Under the pieces are notes generated by a model. It saw only the letters and a list, made by a program, of their open reading frames with translations. It ran no database searches and was not told where the DNA came from. Source: Aphelenchoides besseyi (taxonomy: Eukaryota > Nematoda > Chromadorea > Rhabditida > Aphelenchoididae). From it: DNA of 64,000 bases. The stretch lies in contig JAMPIQ010000002.1 of the NCBI GenBank assembly GCA_024699855.1, forward strand, positions 6,696,001 to 6,760,000, read 5' to 3'. The position numbers were made by a program, and so were the translations under genes. This document shows positions 44,352 through 60,038 of the stretch, piece by piece. Positions within the stretch are counted from its first letter, which is position 1, and each line of letters begins with the position of its first letter.

Positions 44352-46110
44352 CACTACTGCAGAATTTGTTAGTTAAGATGCAGACTATAAATAGAAAACG
44401 CAAACAAACTACGCGATATTCCGATTAAACAAAACATTTCCAGGTAGAAGATTACCCGCCTACTAACTGGTAAGAGTTCGCATTCTACTAAACGCGAAGA
44501 CCAAAAAAGCGCGAAAGACCTCAGAATACGAATGACAAGTGTGTTCGTGAAAGCAACTTCGTTCGAAAATTCCATGGCAAGTTATTCGAATGTTCGTGGC
44601 AGTGCAAAGAAGCCGATAGGGACACAACAAAAAAATCTCACAAACCGAATAGCGAAGGCCAAAAACTGTTTCTATGAACTGAAAAATAGTCAGAAATTGA
44701 TCCGTTAAGTCGATTCTTCTTTCTGTTCACTGGAACACGACTTCGTACTCACGCTCGTCATCTTCCTGGTCGCGCACGAAACACATCAAAAACAAACAAA
44801 CACAGAAAAGTGTAGAGGAATGTGCAAATTCGTTTAGCCATTTGCTTCAGTTGGGTTCGCAATTACCGAGCGGAATTTCTAATTCTCGCTTGAAACCGAC
44901 CAAAAACTGTTTTTTCTCGTTAGTCATCAGAGCGCAACAACGGAAACAATTCGACGTTTCACGTAAAATTTGTCAAGAGTGGTGATCGAAAACGGGTTTC
45001 GAATTATGCAGGACGTGAATTGACCTTCAGCCCGATTTCTGCTCAATTTATCCGATGGAGAAACTCTATGCTTTCTGTTAGTTCTCGATATTCAACGACT
45101 TTTGTTCGAAATTGAACTACAAAAAAGTTTTGGAGACACTCGAAGATTACAAACGACGATCCTTAAAGGTGCTGGTGATTCATCTTTGAATTGAAAACAA
45201 ATCTGAAAAAGTTCGGGAACAAACCCATACTTTTCTATTGAAGATTGATTGTAAAGCAAAATTGGATCTTTATAGATCATTTTGACTACAAAAAAGAAAA
45301 CAGTTTTCAAAGATTACAAGTTGACATACATTTAACGATAAACTCTGGTCGATTGATATCGTCAAATACGATTAATAAGCAACCAAGGCTCGTTACCTTC
45401 ATAACAATGAGTGTAAAAGCGATGGAGTATTGTTCGTTTCAGTTGTCGTGTCTGTTGATTGACAATCGACGGTGAAATGAATGAGAACGAAATGAATGGA
45501 ACTACAAACGATTCGTAAGTTGTGAGCCAAAGACGTTTCGTTTAACTGTTCTTTGTGTGTAGTTTAAGATCTTTCAAATTTTCTGATTTGGTGGAGATCT
45601 ACTGAACAGCTTCGAATATTCGGTTTGTTGAAAGCGGAAACGATCGTTAACCACTATTGACCCGCGGTGATCTCGTACGAACGGATCAGCCTTGCTAATA
45701 GACGTGAGTTCGTGTCGCTTATTGAATAGACTCAGATTACAATACACGTTATTTTCTATTCGTTGAATTCCGTTTTGCTTTTTAGATTATTCAGTAAACG
45801 GGTAGAGAGATTGTAACGAACGGTGTTCGAGATTGTTGAGCATTTGAGTTGCCGAACCGGCCGACGGATGGCTGGTGGTTCGATTGTGGTAATTGGACAA
45901 ACTAATTGAGAACATCGGTCTTCACAACTGTCAAGTAGATATTGAAAAAGGTAATCATTATATTCGCTTGTGAATTGCACTCTCCATGAACTATCTGCCC
46001 GCTTAGTATTCGTGCTGAAGACTCGTATTTGGTCTTTGAGCGTTGGGCACTGAAGTTCTGGTCAATTGCAATCATCGATTATTTCAGTTTACATCACAAT
46101 TGTTTTCATC
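44352..46110. other. interval with possible 5' exons of the minus-strand gene
   Basis: Minus-strand candidates for upstream exons are at 44369-44575 (ATG 44575, MEFSNEVAFTNTLV) and around 44740-44860 (MAKRICTFLYTFLCLFVFDV, a signal-peptide-like frame that meets an early stop unless spliced). Neither joins cleanly. From 44900 to 46110 I see no supported gene. Confidence 0.35.
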
Positions 46111-48172
<2,062 letters not shown>

Positions 48173-49370
48173 CCTTCTGGTTTGTCGATGAAAAACTACG
48201 CACATCCGAACAAAGATTCCGTTCATGAATTTGCTGCTCAATCTGAACTACGCAATCAAACTCTTAAACTTTGTTGGAATAACGTGTATCCATAAAAGTG
48301 CCTATAGAAAATGTTCATAAAAATAATGCAATAGGAAATTTGGTTGCTTCTCGTCGATTTCGACTCTTGACATTTTGTGCAAAGAACAATGAAAACCTTA
48401 AAGTAACGACAATTCATGCAGTTTGTGGAACTGTTGGATTTTAGATCCCATTTTCATTGTCATTATTCTGCTGATTGTAGTGTGTTAACAAAAGAAGGTT
48501 ACAGTTTTTAATCATCCAAACTAAACTACAAAACAAATTTTATTGTTTAATGACATTGAAAGCATCACAAGTGGCAGGAGATCAAAAGTCAGTGCTGTGG
48601 AAATGGACATTTTTGTCTGAAATAACAGTCCGGGATATCTCTATGATAACGCTGTATATACAAGATTAGTCCTTCGTGCAAGTTCGGCAAATAGGATTTT
48701 GGGAACCATATTGCCGCCATGTAAATACCAGAGTCGAAAAGAACAAAATCTGATTGTGCGACGATTGCCAATGAGTGTACAACATCAATTTTCATGAGTC
48801 TCACATACCACTTTTGTGATACATCAGTTGAGAATATCATTAGCATTATATTGAGGTTCAGTGGGAATACACTCTCAATCGTAACAGGTCCCATGAGTAG
48901 TGCTAATGGCGATCCATCGACTGTTGCCGATGACGAAACCAAAGAAGAGTAATAATCAGAGCGACAGCCACTGGCAAATCAAATATTTCGAGGTTTGAAA
49001 ATACCGTCAACTACAAAGTCGATTTTCTCTGACTTCTTTTGCCTTCGACATCCAGTATTCTATTTCCGCTAAGGTCTGTTTTGTGCAATAACGAAATGGT
49101 CGTCTACAGGTGCATGTGCATTCCCACCAACTTGGAATAGAAACTGCCAAAAATCTTCTTCATGACTACAACCAGCTTTCGACTTTCAATCACAAAACGA
49201 GTCTCCACGAATTGAATTTCTTTTTATTTATCAATCGAAACAAACATCGGCGCAAAAACAATCACACAACAAAATAAATGTGAGAATACAGTAAAGGAAT
49301 ACAATCGAATTTTGAAATTTACCGCCAAAAAAAGAAACAAGACGTAGTTGTGCGGAAAAGATTTAGAAGA
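48173..49370. other. intergenic, one weak minus-strand frame
   Basis: A minus-strand frame at 48589-48942 (117 codons, ending RQKCPFPQH) has no ATG at its start and no recognised motif; a second frame just upstream (VAVALIITLLWFRH) is hydrophobic. They could be last exons of an unseen gene, but I cannot link them. Otherwise no gene is seen. Confidence 0.3.
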
Positions 49371-51294
49371 TTAGCCAGCTCCCGGTTGAACCGCGCCTTT
49401 CATTTGTTGTTCGATGAGATTGGCCTGATCGTGTAGGCCAACACTGCGGTAATATGCGATCCATTGAGCACTGTAATCTGGTTGCCCGGTACTTGGATTG
49501 ATTGCCGGCTGAGTGCTTTGATTTGAAGGCGTTGAATTGGATGCTGCTTGCTGCACTTGTTGTTGCGGAATCGCACCACTGCCCTGCATCATTGGTTGTT
49601 GAGCTGATGGTTGTTGGTATCCTTGAGATGCGCTAAACTGCGGATTGCCACCCGCAACAAAACCACCTTGTTGTTGACCGCCGTAATACGGATTGTTTGC
49701 CCAATTGGGATCTTGACCTGCAACTGAAATCGCTATAAAATTAAGCATTTGACTCTCACCGTAACCATTCGATTGCCATTGTTGTTGAGCGTTGAATTGG
49801 CCACCACCGGTGGCTGCCGGGAACGGTTGTTGGAAACCGCCAGGCATTGCATTTTGAAATGGAGGAGCGGGAGTTCCCGGTGGAATGTCGCCAACTTTGA
49901 TGCGAATCAGATGTTGAGCCAAGTGGATTTGATAAGGAGTGCCACGAATAACAAACACTTTTTCCGAGGCATTGGGCGGCGGATCACGAGACAACTCGAC
50001 GTGCGCAGAAGTATCGTTGCAAATCTGAAATTCGAATGCTCATCGATTTTGTTCAAATGACTGTATTCTACCGCTTTGATCGTTTCGCCACCTTTTCCAA
50101 TGACAAGTCCCGTTTTGTTAGCCGGCACATGCATCAGACAAACTTCTTGTTGGGCATTTCCATTCGAACGTTGAACCAAATCCCAAATCAAGTTGGTGGC
50201 ACGTTCGATTTGCTGTGGTGTTCCTTGAATAACAGCACACCTCTCGGGAGTTGTGGTGTCAGCTGAAAAACAGATGGTGAGTTCACAAATTGGACGATTG
50301 GGTGTTTGAATTGCTTCACGACAACAAACCGGAGAGTTTGGAGTCTTGAGTAACAAATTCAGTTCGATTTGGCGTCATTATGACACCCGAAAATTCACAA
50401 CATTCGACAATTTTCGGGCTCTTAATTGACGCGAACACTCAAATGGAAAAACAGCAAACTTACTGTCAGGTTTGAATTGGATTTTCGCTCCAGATTCCAT
50501 TCCAAGACGTTTGATGGTTTCTCCTTGCTTTCCGATGATAATACCAACCGACGAACGCGGAACGATAACTTCACCCATTGACCGTGTTTGTTGCATCATC
50601 AATGCATTCGGACCACCCATTCCGCTACCCGCTCCCGATGAGCCACGGCCATTAGCATCGTCGTTAGCCAATAGCAACTCAACGGCACGTTTCGCTTGTT
50701 CTACTTTGTCCGCGTAGCCGGTTATACGCAACGGTTTTGGCTGATTGCCAATTTGTTGACTATCTTGTACCAACAACATCTTTACGCCAATTGATTCCTA
50801 AAAGAATACAAACATTAGAAGCACAACGAGTATAAGTACCTGCATACTCTTAATTGTTTCACCATTTTTTCCGATGATTAAACCACATTTGGCCCCCGGA
50901 ATAAGTAACTGCTGAGTAACGAACTGTTGATTGCCGCCATTTGCTCCATTTGCATTAACGGAACGATTTCGATTGATGGTCTCACTAATTAGCTGTTTAG
51001 CACGTTCAATCGACTGCGGATTCCCTTGTAGCGTACACTGGCGCATCGAAGAAACACCGATTTCACTCGACATTTGAACTCGACATCCCGATTGTGTTTG
51101 GATGTTGCTGATTTGCTCACCACCGCGTCCAATAACTGAAAAACAAAACTCAACTCACTCGACAGAATCCACTCTACCTAAGCCAACGGCGTTCTCCGGC
51201 ACTTCGATGACTTCGGTCATTGCTCCACCGGCTAACGTGCCACCCAAACCCACGCCGGCCATTTCTGTGCCGTTCGCTTTCTTGGATGGTTGCA
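49371..51294 (-). CDS. FUBP/KSRP-like protein with four KH domains
   Basis: A multi-exon gene for a far-upstream-element-binding-protein-like regulator. KH1 has AVGLVIGRGGEQI, KH2 GLIIGKNGETIKS, KH3 GIIIGKQGETIKRLG and KH4 GLVIGKGGETIKA, each with the GxxG loop. A Gly/Gln/Asn-rich region follows (FNAQQQWQSNGYG, NNPYYGGQQQGGF), and the C-terminus carries QWIAYYRSVGLHDQANL, the short tyrosine-rich motif of the family. The protein ends GAVQPGAG at stop 49371-49373. Family members bind single-stranded DNA or AU-rich RNA in transcription and mRNA turnover. The 5' end is not certain: the first exon seen begins at 51294 behind a TTTTCAG acceptor, with an internal Met (MAGVGLGG) at 51262. Bases 50169-50467 are identical, inverted, to part of the gene at 4.2 kb. 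Confidence 0.9.
50169..50467 (-). repeat. perfect inverted duplicate, copy 2
   Basis: The partner of 4386-4684, inside the KH3 part of the FUBP-like gene and including its intron. The flanking exon sequence on both sides differs at many positions between the two genes. Confidence 0.93.
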
Positions 51295-53492
51295 CTGAAA
51301 AGAATCCATAGAATCACATGGAAGTCCGAAATCATTGTCAAAGTTCGTTTTTGCCCCAAACCAAAACAAAAACTCCCAACATTAAAAACAAACGATAAAC
51401 TCGAATATCGCGAATAAAATCAATCGACAAACGAATGGCAATTAGAACGATATACACGTACAATTCAGGTCCTCAGAACTCGGTCGTTTCTGACCGTGTG
51501 ATTGATCCGACGAAGTAACAGTCAGCTAAACATAATCATAAAATGTACAAACAATTAAATTTTGTTTATTCACAAAAACTTTTCACGCGCCTTGCAACAG
51601 TTGGGTTGGTTTATTGAACAAAACGTACAAGTACATTCAACCGGCCGCTGATCGACCGCTCAAAAACTTTTCATCATCAAATGTAACAGTCAAATAATGG
51701 AAAGCAAAAGTGTCGACATCGAATTACATCAATTGTTGTGGGCCAGTTTTAAAACGCGAAAAGTTAAACGCGATGCAAAAAATCGAGAGTTTGAAGGCGA
51801 AAACGATCAGTTTTATCAACCAGTTCCCCCAATGTTTAGACCAAAAAATACCTGAGTTGCACGTTGCACAGAGTCGTTGTTGATCGTGTCGCTGTTTGAA
51901 ATGGCACTTGCTGACATCCCATGCATCAACAAACAACCATTGAAAAGGAAGCCTTTCTAATGTTTGCAGCTGCTCGAATCGTCGCCGGTCCTTTGGCCGT
52001 GTGTTGGAAGGCTGAAAACAAATCAGTTAACAATAATCGCTCCAATGGAGTGCGATGACGAACGCGTTGATCTAAAATAACATGAGAGAGCGGCACACGA
52101 TCAAATCGGGACTGTCCGTCATGTCTCTTCACAATGAGAGAAAACGAAGCGTCTGGAGGTTGACAGACGAGAAAAAGTGTTCGTGTTGGGAACACAACGG
52201 TCACTCTGGTATTCTGTTTGTAAGGTCATTTGCTGAGAAGTTGGAAAAAAATGTTACAGTGGTCAAATGAGCAAGAACCGTAATGTTCGTGCAATATAAT
52301 TGTACCAAATTAGAAGTAAATTTCAGTCAAAAAGCATCGTTTCAGACTGTAGAGTGAACAGAAGTAGTCAATTAGCAGCAATTAGAATACAGCAATTAAT
52401 TTTTGACTATAATTTTAGAAAAAGTTTTATTTTGCTCATTGAATTGATCGTAAATACGAGATAAACAACCAAAAGAGACGTCACTTCTTATTATAATCTC
52501 AACATTAGTATTTTTGTTCCAAGCAAAATACTCAAAGAACATTGGGAAGCAAGATGAGCTGAAGGACGGATGAAGTGCGTGTTTGAAGATTGATTTCAGT
52601 AGTTTAAACATCTTTGAGTCTTGACTTTGCACAACATTATAAACAGAACTCAACTCAACCTTTCAAAAGTCCGTAAACTCTAAGGTATCGTTCATTGACT
52701 GGGTCACAAAATTAGTTGTATCGTTTCCGTCCACTAATTCATTACGAAAATGAGTTTGAACGCTATTCTTCAGTGAACTCAATTGTCGCTTTCTTGTTTT
52801 GCGTGTCTTCTTGAGTTGGCGATGTGGTTCGATAAAAAACCGTTTTAGTCGCCGTTAGCTCGAATCCGTTGGGAGATGTGAGGTCGAAGTCGTTGGTTTT
52901 GTTGTGGCGCTTCATCTCCAACAAATAGGTCCCGGGTTGTTTCAAATCAACTCGAACAGTTCATCTTCTTGTGGTCACTAGGATGCGAATCCTAGTGTTT
53001 TTGTTTTGCGTTTCAACTTCGATTATGAGTTGCATTCAAACGGTTCGATCATTTAGCGTACTTTATATCACTATCTTTTGTTTAATGCACATTAGTAGCA
53101 ATGATCTTAAATTCTGATGACCTCATAAAACACTTTTCTGCCGACTAAGTTAATCCAAAACTAATTCGTTGGTATTTATCATTGAAAAACGTTGTTTGAG
53201 TACTCAAACATTAATTTTTAAAGATTCCCACTAATCTTCTTTACGACTAACAAGTTGGTTGTCCGTGTATAGTTCCGCATAATCTCTATCCACGAGCGTC
53301 CGTACGACCGTCGACATGTTCATAGGTTTGTTAGAGCTCTTGAAAGTGCGTTATTTGCTTCAGGCAAAAGATGAAGTTTAATTGTTATCGTATGGTTACT
53401 ACGTGTTTTCAAAAGTGTCTGTTCATTGAAACTTTGACTGTTGCAGTTATTTTTAGAACATCACTGTCGGGTAAATCTTTTCGAGTAGTTCG
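51295..53492. other. upstream region of the FUBP-like gene, mostly noncoding
   Basis: May contain 5' exons or leader of the minus-strand FUBP-like gene. A minus-strand frame at 52763-52945 (KQPGTYLLEMKRHNKTNDFD..., ending ATIEFTEE) has coding-like composition and could be a last exon of an unseen gene. A perfect hairpin lies at 52976-52997. Nothing else is supported. Confidence 0.35.
52976..52997. repeat. perfect inverted repeat, 9-base arms
   Basis: CACTAGGAT, a four-base spacer GCGA, then ATCCTAGTG: a perfect hairpin of 22 bases in otherwise unremarkable sequence. Confidence 0.8.
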
Positions 53493-56228
53493 ATGATGAG
53501 TGCTTCTCGTTTGTTTCTATCGACTCGACGCAAAGTTCAACGACGTTTTCTGACAGTTGTTCTCGCTTGCGGTTTTCTATTGATTGCGGTATACGCGTTG
53601 ATTTTGGTCACAACGGGTGCGTTCGTTATTTACATTCAATTCAACACTGCAACTAATCTAATGTCCAAATCAGTTGACGTTGAAGTTATTCGGACAGCAG
53701 AATTCATACGACTAAAAGAAAAACCCGAGGAACCCGATCCGATTGCTCGCTTGTTACGGGCGGCAGATGGTGGTGAAGCAGAAGGACTGGATTATGGTCA
53801 ACCAAACGACGAAGTGCAGCAGATTCAAGATGCCGCAGTCATTGATTCCGCTTTCATGGAGCATCGATTGCCATTGAATTTGGAAGCTAATCACTGGAAA
53901 AGATTTCGGCATTTCCGTGGTGGTGGTCGAAAGAAACGTTCTATTTCTGTCGAAAGCTTCGTTCTTGGCAAAAAAGTAAATTCAACCATTGATTCAACGA
54001 CACATAGAGGTCGTGAAAAGCTTTGTTCAGGTGATTAGTTTCACAAGCATGTAAATTGATTGGAGATTTTTAGGAGAAGAGATTGTGGAGACTCAACAAG
54101 CGAATGTTTTTCCAACTGATTTGTTTTCTGTAGAAGATCGACGTCGTGGAGCCGTTCTGTTGCATTTGTTTGCACTTTTTTACATTTTTCTTGCATTGGC
54201 AATCGTTTGTGACTCTTTTCTTGTACCTTCATTGGCGGTGATCACTGAAACGTTGCAAATCAGCGACGATGTGGCTGGTTCGAGTTTCATGGCGGCAGCT
54301 GGTTCTGCACCTGAAGCCTTCACAAGTCTATTTGGAGTCTTCGTTACAAGTGATAATGGTCTATTTTTTCATATTCAGATTCTGATATTAATTTTCTTTT
54401 TATAGTGGGAATTGGGACAATTGTAGGTTCAGCAGTTTTTAATATCCAACTGGTTTTGGCGTTTTGCGCATTCTTCTCACACGAAGTTCTCCATTTGACT
54501 TGGTGGCCAATGGTACGAGACATTTCGTTTTATTTACTTGCTCTTTTTCTACTATTCCTTTTCTTTTTCGACGAAGAAATTGATTGGTACGAAGCGTTGA
54601 TTTTGTTTCTATTATACATCATCTACTGTATCTTCATGCGCTACAATATTACGATTGAGAAGGTAGTGAAGAGACAATTATCGTTATGGTCAGCAACTGT
54701 TGCTGTTAATAACACGGCTTTAGTTCGAGTGAGTACGCTTACTGAGATTTATTGTTATTTGAGTGCTACAGAACAGCACAATAAACACTCAACATCGTCC
54801 ATCGATTCGCGATATGCCAATATTGCTTCAACGTAGCATTCCACTTCTTCATTCTGGTGCCATCTTTCGCAATGGGATTGTACAAATTGCTCTTGAACTT
54901 CCGAATACCTTAGCTGCTGTTTCGGATTCCGAATGCTCATCATTACCTGATGAAAGCACATGTTAGATATGAAATCTTGATATCATGAGTATTTATATTT
55001 CAGATGCTAAAACACCAAAACCGCTGTTCACTAAACGTCTATCACATCCCGTGATGCGAGCGGAAACTCCGCTTTTGCGCATTCAAAAGCCAACTACGCC
55101 AACACTTTCTTCGCCTTCACCACTAAATGAATCTGTAGCTCAAATGAACGATCGTCTTTCGCCTGTGAGTTGTGCAGCTTCACAGTCGCAAGTTTGGTCC
55201 ACGGTCTCATCAACAAGTAATATCCACCAGTACAGTAATGCGTCTCCATCGCACGTTCAAAACGGTCAACTCGAAACAACGAATAACGAGACAGCTAATG
55301 AAATGAAAAACGATGATCATGAAACCGAACAATCAATGAATTTAAAATGGCCATCAACGTTTTACAAGCAATGTGTTTTTGTGTTTTTGTCACCAATTTG
55401 TTTTCCGTTGTATTGGACTCTTCCGGACGTTAACAAACAAGTGAGTAATTGACAATCGTTAATTTTTACTAGTGAATTTTAAAAGGAAAAACGAAAACAC
55501 TACTTAGTTACTTTCGTTGGAAGCGTTCTGTGGATCGCTGCCTTATCGTATTTAATGGTAAATAGAGAGCTTGCGAACTTGAACATAATCATTTTCAAGG
55601 TTTGGATGGCACAAGTAATTGGCGAGACTTTCAGTATTCCAAATGAAGTGAGTAGTTACCTGTTTAACTGACTAACGATTCGAATCTTAGATTATGGGTT
55701 TAACGGTAGTTTTCAATCAGCGTCAAAGTAATCGTAAAGTTTAGTTTCTTGCTGCGGGCACTTCAGTTCCAGGTTATTAGAGATTGTTTTTTCCATTACT
55801 ACTTTCAAATGTTTAGATTTAATTACATCGATTATCGTGGCAAGAAAAGGGTTAGGCGATATGGCTGTTTCATCGTCAATTGGTTCAAACCTGTTTGATA
55901 TATGCGTCGGGTTCGTATTCAAGTACAATAGTCTTGATTGCTTGTAAAATTTAGACTTCCAGTTCCATGGATTATCTATTATTTGGTTCATGGTTTCAGT
56001 CAAGAAGTAACACGAATTTCTGTTAAATCAAAAGGACTCGTGTGTTCCGTTGGAATTCTTTTTATGACCCTGTCCCTTCTTTATGGAACTGTCGCGCTGA
56101 TCGGGTGGCGAATGAACAAGAAATTCGGTTGTATTATGTTGGGATCATATCTGTTGTTTTGCGCGCTTAGTGTGCTACTTGAAGTCGACATTCTAACATG
56201 CCCCATCAAAGAAGGCAGTTGTACATGA
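53493..56228 (+). CDS. K-dependent Na/Ca exchanger (SLC24/NCKX)
   Basis: Plasma-membrane or organelle exchanger moving Na in and Ca plus K out. ATG 53493 (a second ATG follows at once) opens a leader with a hydrophobic segment ([20 protein letters not shown]) and an acidic extracellular stretch. The first helix cluster carries alpha-1 repeat residues [20 protein letters not shown], then [19 protein letters not shown] long hydrophilic cytosolic loop, rich in Ser/Thr/Asn (about 54770-55360), separates it from the second cluster. Alpha-2 has [20 protein letters not shown] and [20 protein letters not shown], matching NCKX closely. The protein ends CPIKEGSCT at TGA 56226-56228. Internal introns are about 40-50 bases. 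NCKX rather than NCX because of [15 protein letters not shown] polyadenylation signal follows. Confidence 0.92.
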
Positions 56229-56351
56229 TTGTTTCCATTGATCAATTCTTTGGCTTACGATACCAATTCCTACGGACATACCGGCGTTCTGTTTTAAAGC
56301 ACTTTATGTTAATCGATAGTAAAGTGTAAAGAAAACCGTTATACTGAGACC

Positions 56352-56357
56352 AATAAA
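56352..56357 (+). terminator. polyadenylation signal AATAAA
   Basis: AATAAA lies 124 bases after the exchanger stop codon, a usual distance for a 3' end, before the convergent DSL gene begins at 56677. Confidence 0.5.
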
Positions 56358-56676
56358 TATATTAGGAACAAAATGCAACTGTTTTACATTCAAGTTAAAG
56401 CAACGAAGATACAAAAAAACGTTTGATTGAAGACAAATCGTTGAGAAAAGACAAGAAATGAAAAATGTGAACATTGTTTAGTTTTTGAAAAAAATGAAAA
56501 GCAATTTGTAATTGAAAAGAAGTGAAATACCGCGTATTGGTCAGCACAATCGTTAATGCGCTTAAAGCACCGGAATAAAAGATTGTAAAAGAGAGACAAC
56601 ACTGAGTTCGGCCGGGCAACTCGCTGATAAAAAGCGCGACGGAAAGAAGTGAGACAAAAGAGTGTCGATCGTGCAC

Positions 56677-59600
56677 TTAAATGGGACTAATCTTTTCTTC
56701 TTTGGGCCGGCAAATCATCGATCCACGACTGCAACAACTACGAAGCAATAAGATGATAACTAATAACACAAGAATTACGCAAACAATCAAAAGTATAAGG
56801 GCTGATTTTTGGAATTGTGCTGCTGAAGTTTCGTCGACGAGTTGACTTGACGGTTTCGTAGTTGTTGAGTCAGAATTGCGACACGATGGTCCGAAACATT
56901 TGCGAAATGTTTGGGTTTCACAGAAAGTGCCCGTGAAGCCCGGATAACATTTGCATTGTCCCGGTCGATCCATACAGTATCCATTCTGGCAGCCATTTCT
57001 CTTTACGCATTCCGAACAACGTGCACCTTTCCAACCTAATGGACAACTGAAGTCACATTGATGTTTATGCTTATTACAGGAATTCACTTACTGGCATTGA
57101 TCCGGTGCAACACATCTCCCAAAACTGCAGCCGTTCGTGCAAATCGGTGTAGTGCAGTTTTCTCCCATCCAACCTTTCAAGCACACTTTTCCTTGATGTG
57201 CACATTCGTAGTGATCGCTGAAAAAATTGTATTAGCTGATAAATTTCGATTTGTGGACTGACTTTGCTTTCGGTGTTGGACACGAGATGTTGCAATAAGG
57301 TCCAGCAAAACCTTCAATGCAAACCACCGACACGTTAAACTCGATTACATATCGATCCATATACGTCTGCAAAAGATGAAGGTAAACAGCTGGTATAAAT
57401 GAGTTCCAACTTACAACACGAAAAGCAGAAGAATTGGGCGCATACTTTAGGTTTCCGGTATGCAATTGAGCTTCGCCAACTGCCAAACGATCACCGTTCT
57501 GTGCATTGACATACATCATCACCAGGACTTTCTGTAAAATCTTTTGTGTTCAAATTGAAGTGATATTCAAAAGCTGCCGCATTGTTTGCTCAGATGCCAC
57601 AATCTGCATGTTCGAACACGTGTTATTGCGGCAAAAGTCAAAAATCACTCGTTACATTGATTTTGCCGCTCGAGAAGTCAATCGATTCGTCAAGTGCGCT
57701 AACCAAAAAGCGGGCAATCCAGTCGTACCAAAGGCGGGGATTAATCCGCCGTTCGATTAATCCACCCAAATGACAAGTGCAAAACGATTTGTAGCTTTTC
57801 AGTTCACTACCAAAAAAGCAAATGCAAATTTTCATCACAAACCTCTTCAAATGGTCTACAGTAAGAATTCGATCAAATGCGTATGTGCCTACTATCTTTA
57901 TTTCGATTGCTTATAAAATAAGTGTGTTTAATGCGAATGCTCGACGTGACAACCAACTTCTGACCTCATCGCCCAACTGGTGATCGTCCACTTGACAGCA
58001 GAGCGAGTGGATTATAAGTGCAAAAAAGAAATGATCGCATTCGACTTTGAATTGCAATGGCGGCAGTTTGCGACGAGCGCGGTGTGTTGAATAAAAACGA
58101 ACCGGAAGTTGGAGGAAACAAGTCTGTTCGGCATTCGCAATTTGTTCGCAGTGATGTCGTGAAATCGCCAGATTTTGTTCGTTGATATTACAAATCAACT
58201 TGCTAGCTCAGTTGTTTGCATTCGAAGGCAACCAATTCTTATTAAAATTAAGCGACTTGAACTCATTAATAGACAGAAACCAAAAACAGATGCACATCTA
58301 TTAAACGTTCGAAACCGAAATGATTTTGGTTTCCGTTGAGATGACCGAACAATTAAGTTTTGAGTTCAGTTTGTTTAACCCAATTGGACCAATTAAGCGG
58401 CCAATCTGCTCGGTGGCCAGTTTCTGTGTTGGCATCTGCGTCGATCTCGATCGGGAGCCGAGTTATTAAACAGCCAAGTTGCGCAATGTTGATGCTCGAA
58501 ACAATTAATCGGCACACATGTGCACGCCGTTGAAAACCAACACACCTTTTCCGCGGACTTCCACGACACATTTGAGTTCGATTGCGCGTAGATGTTCGAA
58601 CATATTGGTTAACAAGGCCAATGAAGAGCGGTGGACTGCATTAACCTTGAAAACTTATGTTCGGTTTTAGAACAATCTCCAAAACAACGAGCAGTGATCG
58701 TAAGCAACGGGTTTTCGTCGCAACGATTACGGTAATATTTGAACACGCAATCTCGATTAAATGAAGCGATGTGTGACTTACAATTAGATTAGTTGACCCA
58801 ATTAAAATACGGAAATTTGAATGTCTCTTGATTTTGCCGAATGAGCAAACAGAAACGCTGAGAAGTTGACGACAGTCGTTTGTAATTCAATGCCGCTTAA
58901 TTATAATACAAAGTTGTAAATTCGAATCGTTCATTGTGACCGTTAATCCCGTGCGGCCAATTCGGTGGTCAGACATTAGCATATCTGTGGACGCATCGCA
59001 TTCTTTTACGACCATTAACTTATTGTATAAGCACAACGAATAGCTCAGCGAGCAGTCCTTAACTGAAGGCTATTCGGCTTAGTTTAATTTGTCAAAACGT
59101 TCATCGAACTAATAGCCAATTGAAGAGGATAACTTCGGGGCGACAGATCTGATCGCCAACCTGTTGTACAATTGAACACAATCAATTCATTGTTGGGGTT
59201 AATAGGATGCCAAGAAGTGTATCAAAAAGTGGGTTCGCATTAATTCGCTCGTAAACTGTCGGTTTCAAGAATTGAAATGTTGTTGTAGTGCGAAAGGTAC
59301 GCTCAGTATTGGCGCCCGAGTCAATTTGCTTGCCGATAAAAATTGTGCACAATGAATCCTTCTGTTCGCATAACAACCCAATGCTAAGCACTTTAGATCG
59401 AATGTGACGTTTGCATGTCGTTTTTTTGTTTTGACATTTCGCAAAGCAAAACGATCGAGTGAGTCCGGCGGGCAGCAGTTGTGGTTCAAAAATTCAAGGG
59501 ATGATGACGCGCAGCTGCCTAACATTCGACGATGGCACACCTTTGACTTAAACGGCTTGCAGACGTTTGAAACCTTCGACTGAAATGAAATCGTCGAAAC

Positions 59601-60038
59601 TACTAGTGACAAAAATTAACCCAAGAGTTACTGTTGTGCACTAGTGAATTTGAAATTTTCTCATACAAAACGAATTAACTTACGTTTGCAGTAATCGGCC
59701 GGAAGATCGGAATGTGCATTGGAGTTCTGATGCTGGCAATTGAGCAGTTGAAACGATGATCGATCAATGGCTCTCTTGCATTTTGGAACATCAGCAATGA
59801 ACACTCGTAATTGCAGATATTGCAATTTTGTTGTCGCATTGTTGAACAGCACGATTTGGGCGGTCGGCTGATGTCCAACTTGTCGACCGTTACGATCACG
59901 GATGTCGAGTTGTTGGTATCGACCACTTCCGTGAATTGAGCCACGGCCTAAACGTCATGTGTTCAAAATTGTTACTTGAAGTGAACATACGAAGCAAAAT
60001 TGAACGAAAAGCAGAGTGCACAAAAGCTTGAGTTGCAT
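56677..60038 (-). CDS. DSL-family Notch ligand (LAG-2/APX-1 type)
   Basis: Single-pass ligand for Notch-type receptors. ATG 60038 begins a signal peptide (MQLKLLCTLLFVQFCF); the next exon (about 59690-59950) carries a cysteine-containing N-terminal region (SCCSTMRQQNCNICNYEC). After a long intron come ARFLVSALDESIDFSSGKIN, then the DSL domain: VSVVCIEGFAGPYCNISCPT, SDHYECAHQGKVCLKGWMGE, NCTTPICTNGCSFGRC. Two EGF-like repeats follow (CSECVKRNGCQNGYCMDRPG, CKCYPGFTGTFC), a Ser/Thr-rich stalk, a membrane helix (ALILLIVCVILVLLVIILLL) and a 21-residue cytosolic tail ending EEKISPI. Few EGF repeats and a short tail are typical of nematode DSL ligands. The junction across the 1.8-kb intron (57850-59680) is not resolved, so a small exon may be missing there. 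Confidence 0.85.
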
